Shown here one piece after another: positions 1 through 10,002 of a stretch of DNA of 64,000 bases. This DNA is from Euprymna scolopes. Taxonomy: Eukaryota; Mollusca; Cephalopoda; Sepiida; Sepiolidae. The translations under genes and the position numbers were made by a program. The notes beneath the pieces are model-generated. The model did not search any database. It was not told the DNA's origin and saw only the letters and a list, made by a program, of their open reading frames with translations. Every line of letters starts with the position of its first letter. Within the stretch, counting starts at the first letter, position 1. The DNA lies in the NCBI GenBank assembly GCA_024364805.1, contig CM044500.1, forward strand, positions 104,922,690-104,986,689. The letters run 5' to 3'.

Positions 1-330
1 TCCCGTGGGGAGGCATAGTAAATAGGTACATCTTTACAAAGCTACAATTCGTCCATACATTGAGTATTGTTGCCACATCTGGGCTTGTGCATCTACCCCG
101 TTTCAGCTGAGATCCCTAAATGCCGAAAAGTCTTCTACTGTAATATTTTATTCCCTTTGACTGCTAGACTTCAGAATTCCCTCCTTGCTCCCTGCTTCTC
201 TGACTGTACTAACCTACAGAAGTTTAAATGTAATGTGAACAGACATCTCGTTGTTCAACAGATATGGTCTCAAATAGTAGTCCCCTATGTTCCAAGTGGC
301 AATATGCCTTGTTTGGGATGAAAAAGAGTA
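1..330 (+). mobile_element. LINE fragment, CR1/Jockey-type RT C-terminus and 3' end
   Basis: The plus strand encodes pieces of the C-terminal tail of a non-LTR reverse transcriptase. LYKATIRPYIEYCCHIWA lies near positions 29-85, and IPKCRKVFYCNILFP then LQKFKCNVNRHL near 110-250. Both match the better copy at 25915-26545 on the minus strand. The middle of the domain, from about the DRVQKRV region onward, is missing, so this copy carries an internal deletion. The 3' untranslated tail (GCAATATGCCTTGTTTGGGA, 300-319) is also shared. The element runs off the left edge. Family membership is by pattern recognition; the exact clade is not certain. Confidence 0.8.
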
Positions 331-1253
331 AAAAATAAGAAGAAAGGAGTTGTGTTTAAAGGCTATTGCAATGCAGCTTGTTGGAAATACACTGGACACG
401 AGTCTGTGCATAAAAGAATAATGAGAATGTTGATGGAATTTCAATAATTTTCAATTATAACATATTTATTTGTCAACATAATGTGTTGTATAGGCTAGTA
501 GATAATTTTTTATTCAAGAAATCCTTTAATATTTAGCAAAAATTTCAAAAAGTTGTAGAAGACTTTGAGGAATAGCATTTATTTGGTATTTTAATATATA
601 TAGATAAACATGAGTCTTGTATATTTTTTCCTTTAGTCCTCATATTCCAGGAGTGATGTTTCTGACAAAAAAAGGAAGAATTGCTGTTTTCTGGGTCAGA
701 ATCTATTCCATCTATCACTTATCATTGAAAAATTTTTTTACCTTGAAGTACTATTTTTTTAGCTTCTTACATCAAGTGAATTCATGCCTTGTCTGGAGCG
801 ATTTCCATAAAAAGAAAAAATTGTTTTAATAAAATCATGCAAATATTATGTAAATATTATAAAAGAGGCATGATTTATGTGATTTATACAGGCCGCATCT
901 TTGTTTTTTCACAGCCAGCAAAGCCCTTTTGTCGATTGATATTTAAGTGGTCAATCAAGGGTCGGGCTATTCCATGTTTTTAATCAAAAATAGTTTTATA
1001 TTAAGCCATGTTTTTATTTAGAAGATAAATGAATAGCTTACTTTATGTTAGTCTGATCAGTTAAGTTAAGCCATGCCCAGTCTAGTTTGTATTCAAATGG
1101 GGGACCATTTTGTAATGGAACGTGTTGTAAATTCGGCCTAATACTCTGTGGCAGGACATGAATTCATTTTTTCAGCCTTAGCTATGACAAAGTGGACTTG
1201 AGGAATGCCTTGGACACTGCCTGATAATGGATCTTAAGATGGACTAAAATCCT

Positions 1254-1284
<31 letters not shown>

Positions 1285-1737
1285 GATAAACTCAACGTCT
1301 CTCTCCACCCTCTGAAGAACACAAAATGTCAATTTGATAGAAAAAAACTGAAATAGTGTAATATATTAGTAACCTTGAAGACTTAAAGCATCACCTGGAC
1401 TTTATGTGGTTAGAGTTATCTATTATTATGCACAGAGCTCTCCATCCACAAAACTGCAATAGATGAGAATCTCTACTATTATATTGGTTATTCTGAAGAT
1501 TTCCTTTTACATTCTCCTGAATTGCTTGAATAAACGAATAGCAGATTTGTATTCAAAGAATACAGTGCAGGGTCTGGGAATCAATATAATCACTCTTTAT
1601 TTTAATTTTCTTTAGCATTATCTGATTCATATTATTTATGTACACTGAAATGATTTCCAGATCACATTAGGTATATTGAAATACTTTACTGAAACCTAAT
1701 AAAATTTTACAATTTACAATTTTTACTTAATTTTCAG
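331..1737. other. AT-rich non-coding stretch
   Basis: No gene, RNA or repeat family that I recognise lies here, apart from a TGA/ATG trinucleotide microsatellite at about 1254-1283. The short open frames at 617-983 have no domain and sit in poly-A/T-rich sequence. Confidence 0.6.
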
Positions 1738-1850
1738 AGTGTGACATGGTGTAATAAATAGCGATGTTGATGAACTTCATAAACAAGGTTGCTGCAAAGA
1801 ACGTGGGATCTCTCTACCGTGCTAGAGCATTACTCACATTCAGAGAGCAT
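1738..1850 (+). mobile_element. LINE RT fragment (same family as 25915-26545)
   Basis: The plus strand reads AAKNVGSLYRARALLTF, matching AAKKVGSLYRARKLLTPES of the copy at 26.5 kb. Only about 110 bases of the RT C-terminal region are present. It directly abuts an oppositely oriented 3' tail of the same family at 1855-2045. Confidence 0.75.
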
Positions 1851-1854
1851 CCTA

Positions 1855-2045
1855 TATCTTTGCAAATTAAATTATTATTAAAAATGTTCTTTTCCACTTT
1901 TATTCGCTTCCAAACAAGACATATTGCCTCTGAATCGTAAGGGGCTAATGTGCTCAATACTAGTTTTATAGAGGTCAATCTGGGTAGACAGTTATTCACA
2001 TTACATTTAAATGTCTGCATGGTGATGCACGTTAAACAAATATCG
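1855..2045 (-). mobile_element. LINE 3' tail, same family, inverted
   Basis: On the minus strand this reads CITMQTFKCNVNNCL, the last conserved block of the LINE protein. The shared 3' untranslated region follows (blocks with TTAGCCCCTTAC and ATATGTCTTGTTTGG), ending near 1855 at the junction with the plus-strand RT piece. It matches 25920-26070 (minus) and 220-330 (plus). Confidence 0.75.
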
Positions 2046-2090
2046 CTGTCTTCACATACACAGTGAGCGATTAAGGGCATAATCTTTATT

Positions 2091-2093
<3 letters not shown>

Positions 2094-2136
<43 letters not shown>
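2094..2136. repeat. TA microsatellite
   Basis: About 21 uninterrupted TA units. It lies just inside the 5' side of the inverted LINE tail and accounts for the YIYIYI translations here. Confidence 0.95.
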
Positions 2137-2138
<2 letters not shown>

Positions 2139-2309
2139 AGCAGAATCGGTATACTGACAGAATAGGAAGAGAGACAAAAGGATAACTGAGGAGAGGGGTA
2201 TATCAATTAATGGCTGCGTACAAGGTGATTAAAATTTTCGTTTAAGATTGTTTTTTCTTAAAAGTATAAAAAAATTTACTTTAATAGAAGCTTCTATGTG
2301 TTTTCATCG

Positions 2310-2800
2310 TATTCGGTTTGTTAAACAGTTTTAGAAATCAACTTCTAAACTAACATACCACTGATCAGGTTTTTATTTATCCCTCTTTCTCACAAGTCTA
2401 TCATCATGTCCTCTTATGTTTTTCTTGCCTTTTTCTTGTGTACTGACCGTGTTATCTCAAGTGTTATACATCTATTAACTGAAGAACTCTAATAAATTCT
2501 TTCAACATAGCCATGTCATCGACGTCTATTCTTCTGAACACATCTCTCTATATTGTCTAGATTTAATCTTCCTTTGAAGTCATCAGAACTAAGGCTATCT
2601 TAAAGATTCACATTACACATCTATTGTATCATTATCGTATCACTTCAGGCGATGCAACGCATGTCCTCTGCCCTCACTAGCTAAATTTCGTTCCATACAT
2701 CACACTACATACATATGCCTGATAAAATTTTCCTTTGGTTGTTAGTAGTAACACTCTGCTGGTAAGCAATGGCAGAATGGAAAAAGTTCCATGAACTTAT
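2310..2800 (-). mobile_element. Decayed non-LTR retrotransposon, minus strand
   Basis: The stretch resembles 11770-12320 along most of its length. Shared blocks include TTTTAGAAAT(C/T)(A/G)ACTTC, then TTTATTTATCCCT, a block around TTTCAACATRGCCAT and a block around CCCTCA. The second copy retains a minus-strand trace of the charged C-terminal tail seen in invertebrate non-LTR elements (an EDDQRKHGRK-like block). No long open frame is left. The position relative to the YLGD-type RT fragment at 3746 suggests one old element, but that link is inference. Confidence 0.45.
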
Positions 2801-2809
2801 TCTATTCTC

Positions 2810-3164
2810 TGTTTTTCTCTATTAAACAAGATAAAATGAAATAACTAATAAAAATATCCTTAAAATCAACAACTTTTTCTCTATTAAAGCAGATGAGAAT
2901 TGACAAGAATCAAGGGAAATAACTAAGTCAAATTAATGAAAATATCCTTAATATGAATGCTGTTTTCTCTATTAAACAACGAAAAAATAGACAAGAATCA
3001 AGGGAAATAACTAGATGAAACTAAAATAAATAACCTTACAGTCAGGATTTTTTCTCTATTAAACGAATTAAAAATAGACTAGAATCAAGGGACATAACTA
3101 AATTAAACTAATAAAGATATAATTAAAATCAAGATATTTTTATCCCTCAAACAATGGAAAAAAA
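2810..3164. repeat. About 90-bp tandem repeat, 4 units
   Basis: Four units begin at about 2814, 2874, 2963 and 3049, each opening with TTTTCTCTATTAAA and carrying GACAAGAATCAAGGGA(A/C)AT followed by AATAACTA-like and ATCCTTA-like blocks. A fifth partial unit from about 3137 breaks off after AATAGACAAGAATCA, exactly where the 27-bp array begins. Confidence 0.85.
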
Positions 3165-3745
3165 TAGACAAGAATCATAACTTTTGTAAAATAGACAAGA
3201 GTATTAACTTTTGTAAAATAGACAAGAGTATTAACTTTTGTAAAATAGACAAGAGTATTAACTTTTGTAAAATAGACAAGAATCATAACTTTTGTAAAAT
3301 AGACAAGAATCATAACTTTTGTAAAATAGACAAGAATCATAACTTTTGTAAAATAGACAAGAATCATAACTTTTGTAAAATAGACAAGAATCATAACTTT
3401 TGTAAAATAGACAAGAATCATAACTTTTGTAAAATAGACAAGAATCATAACTTTTGTAAAATAGACAAGAGTCATAACTTTTGTAAAATAGACAAGAGTC
3501 ATAACTTTTGTAAAATAGACAAAAATCATAACTTTTGTAAAATAGACAAGAATCATAACTTTCGTAAAATAGACAAGAATCATAACTTTCGTAAAATAGA
3601 CAAGAATCATAACTTTTGTAAAATAGACAAGAATCAAAACTTTTGTAAAATAGACAAGAATCATAACTTTTGTAAAAAAGACAAGAATCAAAACTTTTGT
3701 AAAAGACAAGAATTATAACTTTTGTAAAATAGACTAGAATCTTAA
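3165..3745. repeat. 27-bp minisatellite, about 21 units
   Basis: The unit is AATAGACAAGAATCA plus TAACTTTTGTAA, with small variants (GAGTATTAAC in the first three units, TTTCGT in two later units, AAAACTTT in two more). The unit is a multiple of three, so it stays open on the minus strand and gives a repeated VMILVYFTK-like nonapeptide. This is a consequence of period, not evidence of a gene. There are no unique spacers, so it is not a CRISPR-like array. Confidence 0.95.
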
Positions 3746-3885
3746 CTTTTGCAATCACACTAGCACCTGTCCCTCCCTGTATCTCGAATGGTATCACCAA
3801 GGTAACAAAAATTCTGAACAACCTCACCAGCTGCATCATCCGAATATATTTTCTCCACATCTGAGTTGTCATCCGTCTCCATAAT
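3746..3885 (-). mobile_element. Non-LTR RT fragment (YLGDTI motif)
   Basis: On the minus strand, pieces read CKKCSIMETDDNSDVE, then AAGEVVQNFCYLGDTI, then GGTGASVIAKV in a neighbouring frame. These correspond to the FCYLGD...GG(A)...V.AR segment that follows the RT palm in several invertebrate non-LTR elements. Compare VEKFCYISDSI in the copy at 21356-21553. The homology stops where the 27-bp minisatellite starts. Confidence 0.65.
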
Positions 3886-4780
3886 GCTACATTTCTTGCA
3901 TATAAATTGATTATTATCTCTCAATCTACCAGAATTTCCACTCTACTTCTTGTGTAACTAATGTTTACAAGCCCCCCCCCCCAATGAGTTGCACCCAACG
4001 TCTTTACCACAAATGATTTTAAAACATCAATTATTATTGCAGTTGTTGTTTCTCATGTATTTTTTGTTATATTGCTTTTGTAGTTTGTTTTGTTCACAAA
4101 ACAGGTCTGTTGATGGTTGCTTCTTCACTGAACGTTTATGTTGATATCAACTTGTTACTGCCCTTGCTTTTTTTGTATATTTTCGTTTGTGTTGGACAAA
4201 ATCTTAGAAAAACATTGCAAATTTTGTATCAATTTTAAAACACCTATAAAAATTGAAAAAAATATATGACCAAAATATTGGTTTTAATATCTTTTATGGT
4301 TACTTTTCTTCTAAATTAATTAATTGTGGTTAAAACATTTGTTCTGATGGATAGTTAACTATGCTTTTCTTTCAAGTAACGATTTCCGGGGTTAAATTTG
4401 ACACATAGCTGTGAAAATTTACTACACTGCTGCCAAAAACTAATTCCTCCAAAAGTCCACACGCTACTGTCAAAAACTCAATTCCAAAACTCTACACTCT
4501 GCTGATAAAACTTGCTACTCCAATATGCAAATTCAAATTCAAGTCGGTGTCTGGAAAATCAGGCCTTTTATTTCAAACCGGAAGCATGTTAGGTGACAAT
4601 ATCGCAAAAGAAAAGAGAAAAGGCGGCCATTTTTTTTCTTCATTCCTTTTGACTGTGTAGAATCCCATGTAAACAGAATTGTACCAATTTTTAAGGCGTT
4701 TAATCACAGAAGAGTAACTTATCTTGTCTTTGGTGGCATTTCAGACCATATTGGTTAAATTCATTTATTTTTTTCAAACA
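3886..4780. other. AT-rich non-coding stretch
   Basis: No gene recognised. A run of C at 3972-3981 and ordinary AT-rich sequence are all that I see. Confidence 0.55.
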
Positions 4781-4822
4781 GTGCATATTAGTAAGAACAA
4801 TTAAAATGACACATCTATCAGA

Positions 4823-5179
4823 TTGTCGAAGAAGGTAGATACTGCTCATATGGCAGGTGCTATTGTAACAGAAGTGGCCGATATGGTGGCCATAGCGAGA
4901 GTCATTATCTTTGAGACAATCTCAAAGATAATAACATCCTATAAAAAGAAGAGAACACACTCACCTCTAAACAAAATTCTAGAAGAAAGCCGAAGCTGTG
5001 TAAAAGAGATAACAGAACTCTTTGTGAAGATTGTAAAGAAAAAGCACAAAATCACTGCAGTCAAAATTGCAGCAAAGCTTAGTAATCTGGATACTCACGT
5101 TTCAACAAAACTCTTCACCAAGAGCTTCACAAGGTTAGATTTCATGGGACGGCTACGATCAGAAAACTATTACTTTTAA
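4823..5179 (+). pseudogene. Tc1-like transposase, N-terminal fragment
   Basis: An open frame of 118 residues. Residues 30-75 carry a stretch that reads like the first helix-turn-helix and linker of Tc1 transposases (ARVIIFETISKIITSYKKK). Residues 64-108 (LFVKIVKKKHKITAVKIA, then VSTKLFTKSFTRLDFMGR) match the second helix-turn-helix, where Tc1 relatives read VRLVKKN...T..EIA..L...VSTKTVRR.L...GFHGR. The frame ends before the DDE catalytic domain, and none of that domain is found downstream. The start is simply the first ATG. I saw no inverted ends. A short perfect hairpin (ATTATCTTTGAGA and its complement, 4904-4933) lies inside. Confidence 0.7.
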
Positions 5180-5459
5180 TTATTTTCCATTATTTTGTAT
5201 AACTCCTGCACATGTTTTCTACTGCCGCCATGTTTTATTAAGATTTATTCCAGACTTAAGTTGGATACTACATCAGAATCCTCAGTGAAATGTTTAAGTT
5301 GTATTTCTACACTAAGGGTGTGCATAAGTATACAAATTTTTACATAGAAAGATCAGTTGCATATTATAATTCATTGTAATGAATGGAAAACTGTTTCTAC
5401 ACTTTTATGAAATAAACAAATAAGAAATAACACCTCTTCATTGTGTTAATATATTATTA

Positions 5460-5590
5460 TTAAGGCTATGACAAGAGCATATTTTTTTCATTGTTTTGAC
5501 TCTCGAGTATATATCCGACACAGACAGCTAATCAATCGAGAACCACATCACTATCTAAAACATATAAGATATTAACTGACTCATTTAAGT
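5460..5590. mobile_element. Foldback/MITE family M1, copy 1 (degenerate)
   Basis: It starts AAGGCTATGACAAGAGCATA and continues with CATTGTTTTGACTCTCGAGT and ATATATCCG. The same arm is at 23015-23090, with its inverted partner at 23095-23170 and at 60612-60695. The second arm here is decayed (TATAAGATATTAACTGA at 5567-5583 remains). Confidence 0.6.
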
Positions 5591-5594
5591 TAGG

Positions 5595-5700
5595 GTTAGG
5601 GTAGCACAGTCTCATTCTGTCAGCCATGACCGGGTGTACAAGTTTTAAATAATTCGCGATTCTATTTCGAATATCAGCTGAACTGAGGATTAAATCTCCC
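5595..5700 (-). mobile_element. SINE-A fragment, minus strand
   Basis: On the minus strand it reads CGCGAATTATTTAAAACTTG, then CGGTCATGGCTGACAGAATG. This is the segment between the tRNA-like head and the core of SINE-A (compare GAATTACTTAAGACC and GGTCATGGTTGACGGAATG at 11396-11442). Confidence 0.7.
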
Positions 5701-5744
5701 CCTCCCCCCAAAAAGAATGTCAATTTCACCAAGTAATTTATCAG

Positions 5745-5965
5745 TTATGCCATGCAAGAATCCATAGTTATGGTTGAAGGAATGAAAGTATACTCCTCCC
5801 GTGGATTAAATAAATGTTTCCGTTCCAAATTCTGTGCAGAGTTCGGCAAGATACACCTGAAGAAAATTGGAGGTTACATCAACTGAAACGTTGTGAAAAT
5901 AACACTCCACATGAGAACTGTAGTCTGAATAATCCAAATAATACGAAGTGTTCACATTTAAAACG
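5745..5965 (+). mobile_element. SINE-A body, plus strand
   Basis: This copy holds the body, core and tail: CCGTGGATTAAATAAATG, then ATACACCTGAAGAAAATTGG, the core GGTTACATCAACTGAAACGT, then the tail AATAACACTCCACATGAGAAC, CTGAATAATCCAAATAATACG. The head is missing or decayed. Core and tail match at least ten other places in this window. Confidence 0.85.
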
Positions 5966-6124
5966 GTATGGTGTTTAAGTAACAAAAGATGAGGTGTCAT
6001 ACTAAACACATTCCTTTCACCTACCAGCATTATTAGCATGTTGAAAATACACTTTGTTCAAAAAGGATGCAAATAAAGGCAAATTTATTAGCACAATGTA
6101 TACATTATTTTATAAGCATATGGA

Positions 6125-6245
6125 AATAGTAAGAACTTTAATAGTGGGGCAGGTTATCTCAATATTCCTTAAGAATCTTTCACTTAGTGATATAAGCACC
6201 AAGTGAAAGATTGTTTCAGCAATCTGCCCCACTATAAGTAAGAAT
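6125..6245. mobile_element. Short foldback element (hairpin MITE)
   Basis: Two arms are inverted around about 6185: ATAGTGGGGCAGGTT...ATCTTTCACTTAGTG on the left and CACCAAGTGAAAGATTG...AATCTGCCCCACTAT on the right. The 120-bp size and imperfect arms fit a miniature inverted-repeat element. I did not find a second copy. Confidence 0.6.
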
Positions 6246-6310
6246 TAGTAAGTGAGTGAACAAGTTTAGTTGGCATCAAAGCATTATTAAGTTTATGCTT
6301 ATTATATAGA

Positions 6311-6720
6311 TTTTAATTTCAAGTAAGTCTTGGAGATATTATTCAATTCATATTATTGCATTAAGAAATTATCAAGATGCACCATTTCTTTTACATTTAT
6401 AGAGCTTATTCATTGACTACATTATTATTATGTACTCATCAAAAGTTCTCACATCGATTATCATCAGAGATTACTTACTGACAACACCCGGTGGTGTTCC
6501 CTGGAGTCTGGGTGACAACACGTCTTTCCAGATCTCCAGTACTCTCCGCCTCTTTTGGCAAACTTCTGCAAATGAATTTGCATTTTTGCAACAACTGCTT
6601 GCTATTGACTTCTTGCTGGCAACGACCATTGGTCGTCACTGGAGTTTGGGTGGCAACAAGCCTTCCTAAGGTGACAGTTCTCTTCACACTCATCTAGTGG
6701 AGGTTTGGTTAGTGCTTTTT
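6311..6720. repeat. Dispersed repeat with internal 125-bp duplication; donor-like copy of the 8076-8277 insert
   Basis: Bases 6311-6504 recur at about 8086-8281 with only a few differences. Bases 6475-6720 also match 33010-33260 at lower identity (TCCAGTACTCTCCGCCTCTTTTG against TCCAGTATTCTCTGCTTCTTTTG). Inside, a block of about 125 bp is tandemly repeated: GTTCCCTGGAGTCTGGGTGACAAC, then GTCACTGGAGTTTGGGTGGCAAC, each preceded by a small palindrome. Overlapping open frames on both strands arise from this block. I do not recognise a protein. Confidence 0.6.
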
Positions 6721-7314
6721 CTCATCTGTTAAGAGATTTTAAATACCGATTCCTTTGACTTTTTTTGCTTGTTGGGTTGCCCCCTTCTGAACACTATACG
6801 GTTTCTGTGAAAAGATCTCACCATTTGTCTTTAGTGTGTCTGGCATAGAGAATCAACACTATAAGATAACCAAGAAGAGTAGGATGGATAACCACATATT
6901 GCTGTGCTGATTAGAAAGAAAAACATTCTCAAGAAGCAAAATGTGATGGTAGAATGTCTATTTTGTTGAAATCTCAAAATTTTAAGGGTAAAAGAATAAA
7001 CGATCGAATCAAAATGCCTGCATACATAGATGAGGTGAAGAGAAACATTAATGGTTTCTGAAGTGTTTTTCTACATTTTTTTTTATGAAGCAATAGATAA
7101 AGTAGCATACTAAATACGTTCCTTTCACCTGCCAGCATTATTTGCATGTTGAAGATACACTTTGTTGTATTTTCTGTTCAATATATTTTGTTTCGATTAA
7201 TTACTGAGTTGTGTCTTTCTTCCGGACATATTGTTTTTCATCTCTCTTCTTAATACAAATTAAAAAAAGAAATAAAGTTTTAAAAAATTGTTTTCCCTTT
7301 TATTTTATGTGATA

Positions 7315-7765
7315 CTAGCCTGGGTGCCCGGCGTCGCCCGGGTGTTTGGAGGTGTGTGGTGAGCAAAAAAAAAGAAAAAAAAAAGAAAAAAGTGAGGCTC
7401 GAACCTATACCGCGAAGGAGGAAAAGAACGTAAAAAAACAAAAACGGTACGTCATTGTCATTGCATCCATCGCCAAATCGGGAGTGGCGAAGGTTTAAAT
7501 TAAGACTAGTCAATCGAAAAGAGGGAATGACTTTCGAAAATATCAGCAAAAAAAGCGACCCCTCCTCGTAGAAAAATGCCCAGTTGAGGGTGAAAGAATT
7601 AACGTTTTTAGCCAATTTTTCGATATTTATCCTCCGAATGGTCGAGCTTCGAAACGATACTGATCTCGTGAAAATCTGTCACCGCTCTCGGAAGTTTTAG
7701 GCAGACATATACACATACATACATTTAAACAGACAGGTGAGATTTATATTATAGATTTATTATAG
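7315..7765 (+). mobile_element. Dispersed repeat starting CTAGCCTGGGTGCC and ending TATAGATT
   Basis: It opens CTAGCCTGGGTGCCCGGCG, followed by GTCGCCCGGGTGTTTG, and closes with a short ACAT-type microsatellite, GACAGGTGAGATTTATAT and TATAGATTTA. The opening CTAGC...CGTYGCCCG(G/A)GT and the closing TATAGATT are the same in the elements at 49185-49615, 28080-28600 and 61685-62465, although the interior differs. It is much richer in GC than its surroundings. Probably a SINE or the 3' end of a LINE; the clade is not resolved. Confidence 0.6.
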
Positions 7766-8033
7766 ATGAGTTGTCATTTCATGTTCAGACTTGATTATAA
7801 TGAGAAGTTGGTTTTATTTCGTTTTTAGGTTGAGGTACCTGATGGAACGTGGTCCTTCAAAACATGACGATAGACTGTCTACCCTTTTGAAAGACAGACA
7901 ACTTAAGAACACTGTATACACGCAGATGGGTTCATAAAAAGTCCTGTATAGATGAGGTAAATAATTAAAAAAGAAAATCATTTCGGTTTTAGGAACACTG
8001 AAGTTTCAAGTGCTGTTATGATAACATTGAAAC

Positions 8034-8500
8034 TCGGATTATTTGGATTCTTCAAACTACTTTTGTCATCTTTTACATTTACATTTTAATTTCAAGTAAG
8101 TCTTGGAGATATTATTCAACTCATATTATTGCATTAAGAAATTATCAAGATGAACCATTTCTTTTACATTTATAGAGCTTATTCATTGACTACATTATTA
8201 TTATGTACTCATCAAAAGTTCTCACATCGATTATTATCAGAGATTACTTACTGACAACACCCGGTGGTGTTCCCTGGAGTGTTATTCGCACAACGTTTTG
8301 ATCGATGTAACCTCCCACCTTCTTCAGATTTATCTTGTAGAACTCAGGAATCTTCACAGAATTTTAAACAAAACTCTTTTTTTTTATCCCCAGGGGTAGC
8401 ATGCTCCCACTCCGTCAACCATGACTGAGTAGAAGTCCTAAGTAATTCGAAAATATATTAATAATAATCATATTATTATTAAACCTCCAACCTCCAGAAG
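8034..8500 (-). mobile_element. SINE-A, minus strand, split by a 200-bp insert (8076-8277)
   Basis: The SINE tail is at 8034-8075 (CGGATTATTTGGATTCTTCAA, then TTGTCATCTT). It resumes at about 8278 with GAGTGTTATTCGCACAACG, the core GATCGATGTAACCTCC, CACCTTCTTCAGATTTATCT, and the body with CCGTCAACCATGACTGAG. In uninterrupted copies CATCTT and GAGTGTTATT are adjacent, so no SINE bases were lost. The insert is a near-identical copy of 6300-6504. Confidence 0.85.
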
Positions 8501-8539
8501 AATGTAATTTATAACTAAATTTTATTAAGTACTTTATCC

Positions 8540-8645
8540 TTGCAGACGTGTTGTACGAATAGCACTTCAGATGAGAACAGTAATCTGAATAATTGCAATA
8601 ATACGGATTATAAATCCTTATCTCAAAAATTCAGAAACATGGAAA
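8540..8645 (+). mobile_element. SINE-A tail, plus strand
   Basis: The tail reads GTGTTGTACGAATAGCACTTC, AGATGAGAACAGTAATCTGAA, then AATAATACGGATTATAAATC and CTCAAAAATTCAGAAACATG. This end extends past the usual ATTATACG stop, as does the copy at 29278-29410. Confidence 0.75.
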
Positions 8646-9565
8646 CTATCAAACTTTTTTTTTTTTCAAATGCAGTTTTTCATGTTGGATTATCACAAAT
8701 ATGTTTTTAAATCTCACATTAAAATTTATGTGTTAAATTCACTGGGTCGAATACACATTTTATATTCTTTACAGTTTATATCTATCAAGTCATCTTGACG
8801 GATTTTCAAAGTCAGACTCAAATAGTCTTTTAGCTGACAAATCAAACTTTGTTTCTATCCTGCAAATTTTCATTTGTTATCGTTATACCGTGTTATTAGC
8901 AATAAAATAAGGTAATTTGCTACAATTTATTTTAAAAATTACTTAGTACAGCCCAGACAATCTATATTATGAAAGAAATAAAAATCAAATAGTGAACAGG
9001 ATTAAATAAAAATATTGAATAAATAGATTAAAACCAAAGTTTTATTTCTAACCCAGACCAATAAGTGTCCTGTCATAGTCATAAAACAGCTTTCTGTACG
9101 TTGCTTTTAGTATGAAAGTTATTCAGCACTAATGTAGGGGGAGAAAATTGCCTTTATATATTAGATATAAAAGTACCTAAATAAAAGTTTATATTTGAAA
9201 ATTTCAGTATGCAATGAAGTATACAGAAATTGACACCATGAATAAATATTTGAAAATATCAAAAATTTGAAGCACAAAATCTTTTACCAAAGTGACTGGA
9301 TTCGGCATTAAATAACATGAATAGAGTTGATATGCTGTCAAGCAAAACATTGTGGCAAAAAACACTACAATGCGGATATTATTCTGGTTCTAAATAACAG
9401 AAATTTGGAATCTGTTCTTTGTATTGATAAAATCTGAAATCAAATTTTCAGATCTTTACATTTAATTTGTTTCTCTTTTGTCAGAGCCTGCTTGTTGATT
9501 CTACAAGCATTTATTTGTGAAAAATCAGGAGATTTTATAGTTATGGATTAATAACCTACAATTTT
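8646..9565. other. AT-rich non-coding stretch
   Basis: No gene, RNA gene or repeat recognised. Confidence 0.55.
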
Positions 9566-9567
9566 AT

Positions 9568-9800
9568 TGTGGTGTGTCCACCCTACAGATAATGATGAAC
9601 TCTTCCACTTATTATAAAAAACCGTGAGAATATGTCTGTCGGCATTAGAACATGGGTTTGCCGGAGTCTCGCACTCATGGCAGTCGACTGATATATACTT
9701 ACACATTCGTTTGTTGTATTTGCTTTTCTGTTCAATATATTTTGTTCCAACTAATTACAGAGGTGTGATTTTTTTTTTTGGGACCTTTAAGTGAACACAA
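9568..9800 (+). mobile_element. Dispersed repeat, possible old solo LTR
   Basis: This matches 61348-61590 in the same orientation: TGTGGTGTGTCCACCCT near the start, a TTATAAAA block, CTCGCACTCATGGCAGTC, and a TTTGTTGTATTT block with an AATATATTTTG signal-like sequence. The right part also matches 7130-7250. The TG start and the order of a TATA-like and a polyadenylation-like block suggest an LTR, but I see no internal region, primer site or partner LTR. It would be a broken, old copy. Confidence 0.4.
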
Positions 9801-10002
9801 CAATTGTTTTCCATCTTTCTTCTCAATAACATCCCAGTCTAATAGAACTAAACAAACAATGGAGGTTTAAGTATAGAATATAAATAACTAACTGTAAAAG
9901 AAAATGACCATAAATGCATCAAATAGAGAGAAAAAAATTAGTGAATATCTAGAAAAAGCCAAAAAAAAGAAATACATTTAAAAACTTGTATGAACAAGTG
10001 AA

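Noticed and set aside
1738-2045. Twin-priming inversion of one LINE copy
   Set aside because: The inverted RT piece lies on the wrong side of the 3' tail for that mechanism.
3165-3745. CRISPR-like or regulatory array
   Set aside because: Units are contiguous, with no unique spacers, in a eukaryotic sequence; a plain minisatellite.
3140-3872. Two overlapping minus-strand ORFs of 189 and 204 residues
   Set aside because: They are translations of the 27-bp minisatellite, whose unit is a multiple of three, so the frame stays open by construction.
4904-4933. Perfect hairpin as a terminator or regulatory RNA
   Set aside because: It lies inside the Tc1-like transposase fragment and has no independent support.
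5588-5600. TTAGGGTTAGGG resembling telomere repeat
   Set aside because: Only two units, at the edge of a SINE-A fragment; not a telomeric tract.
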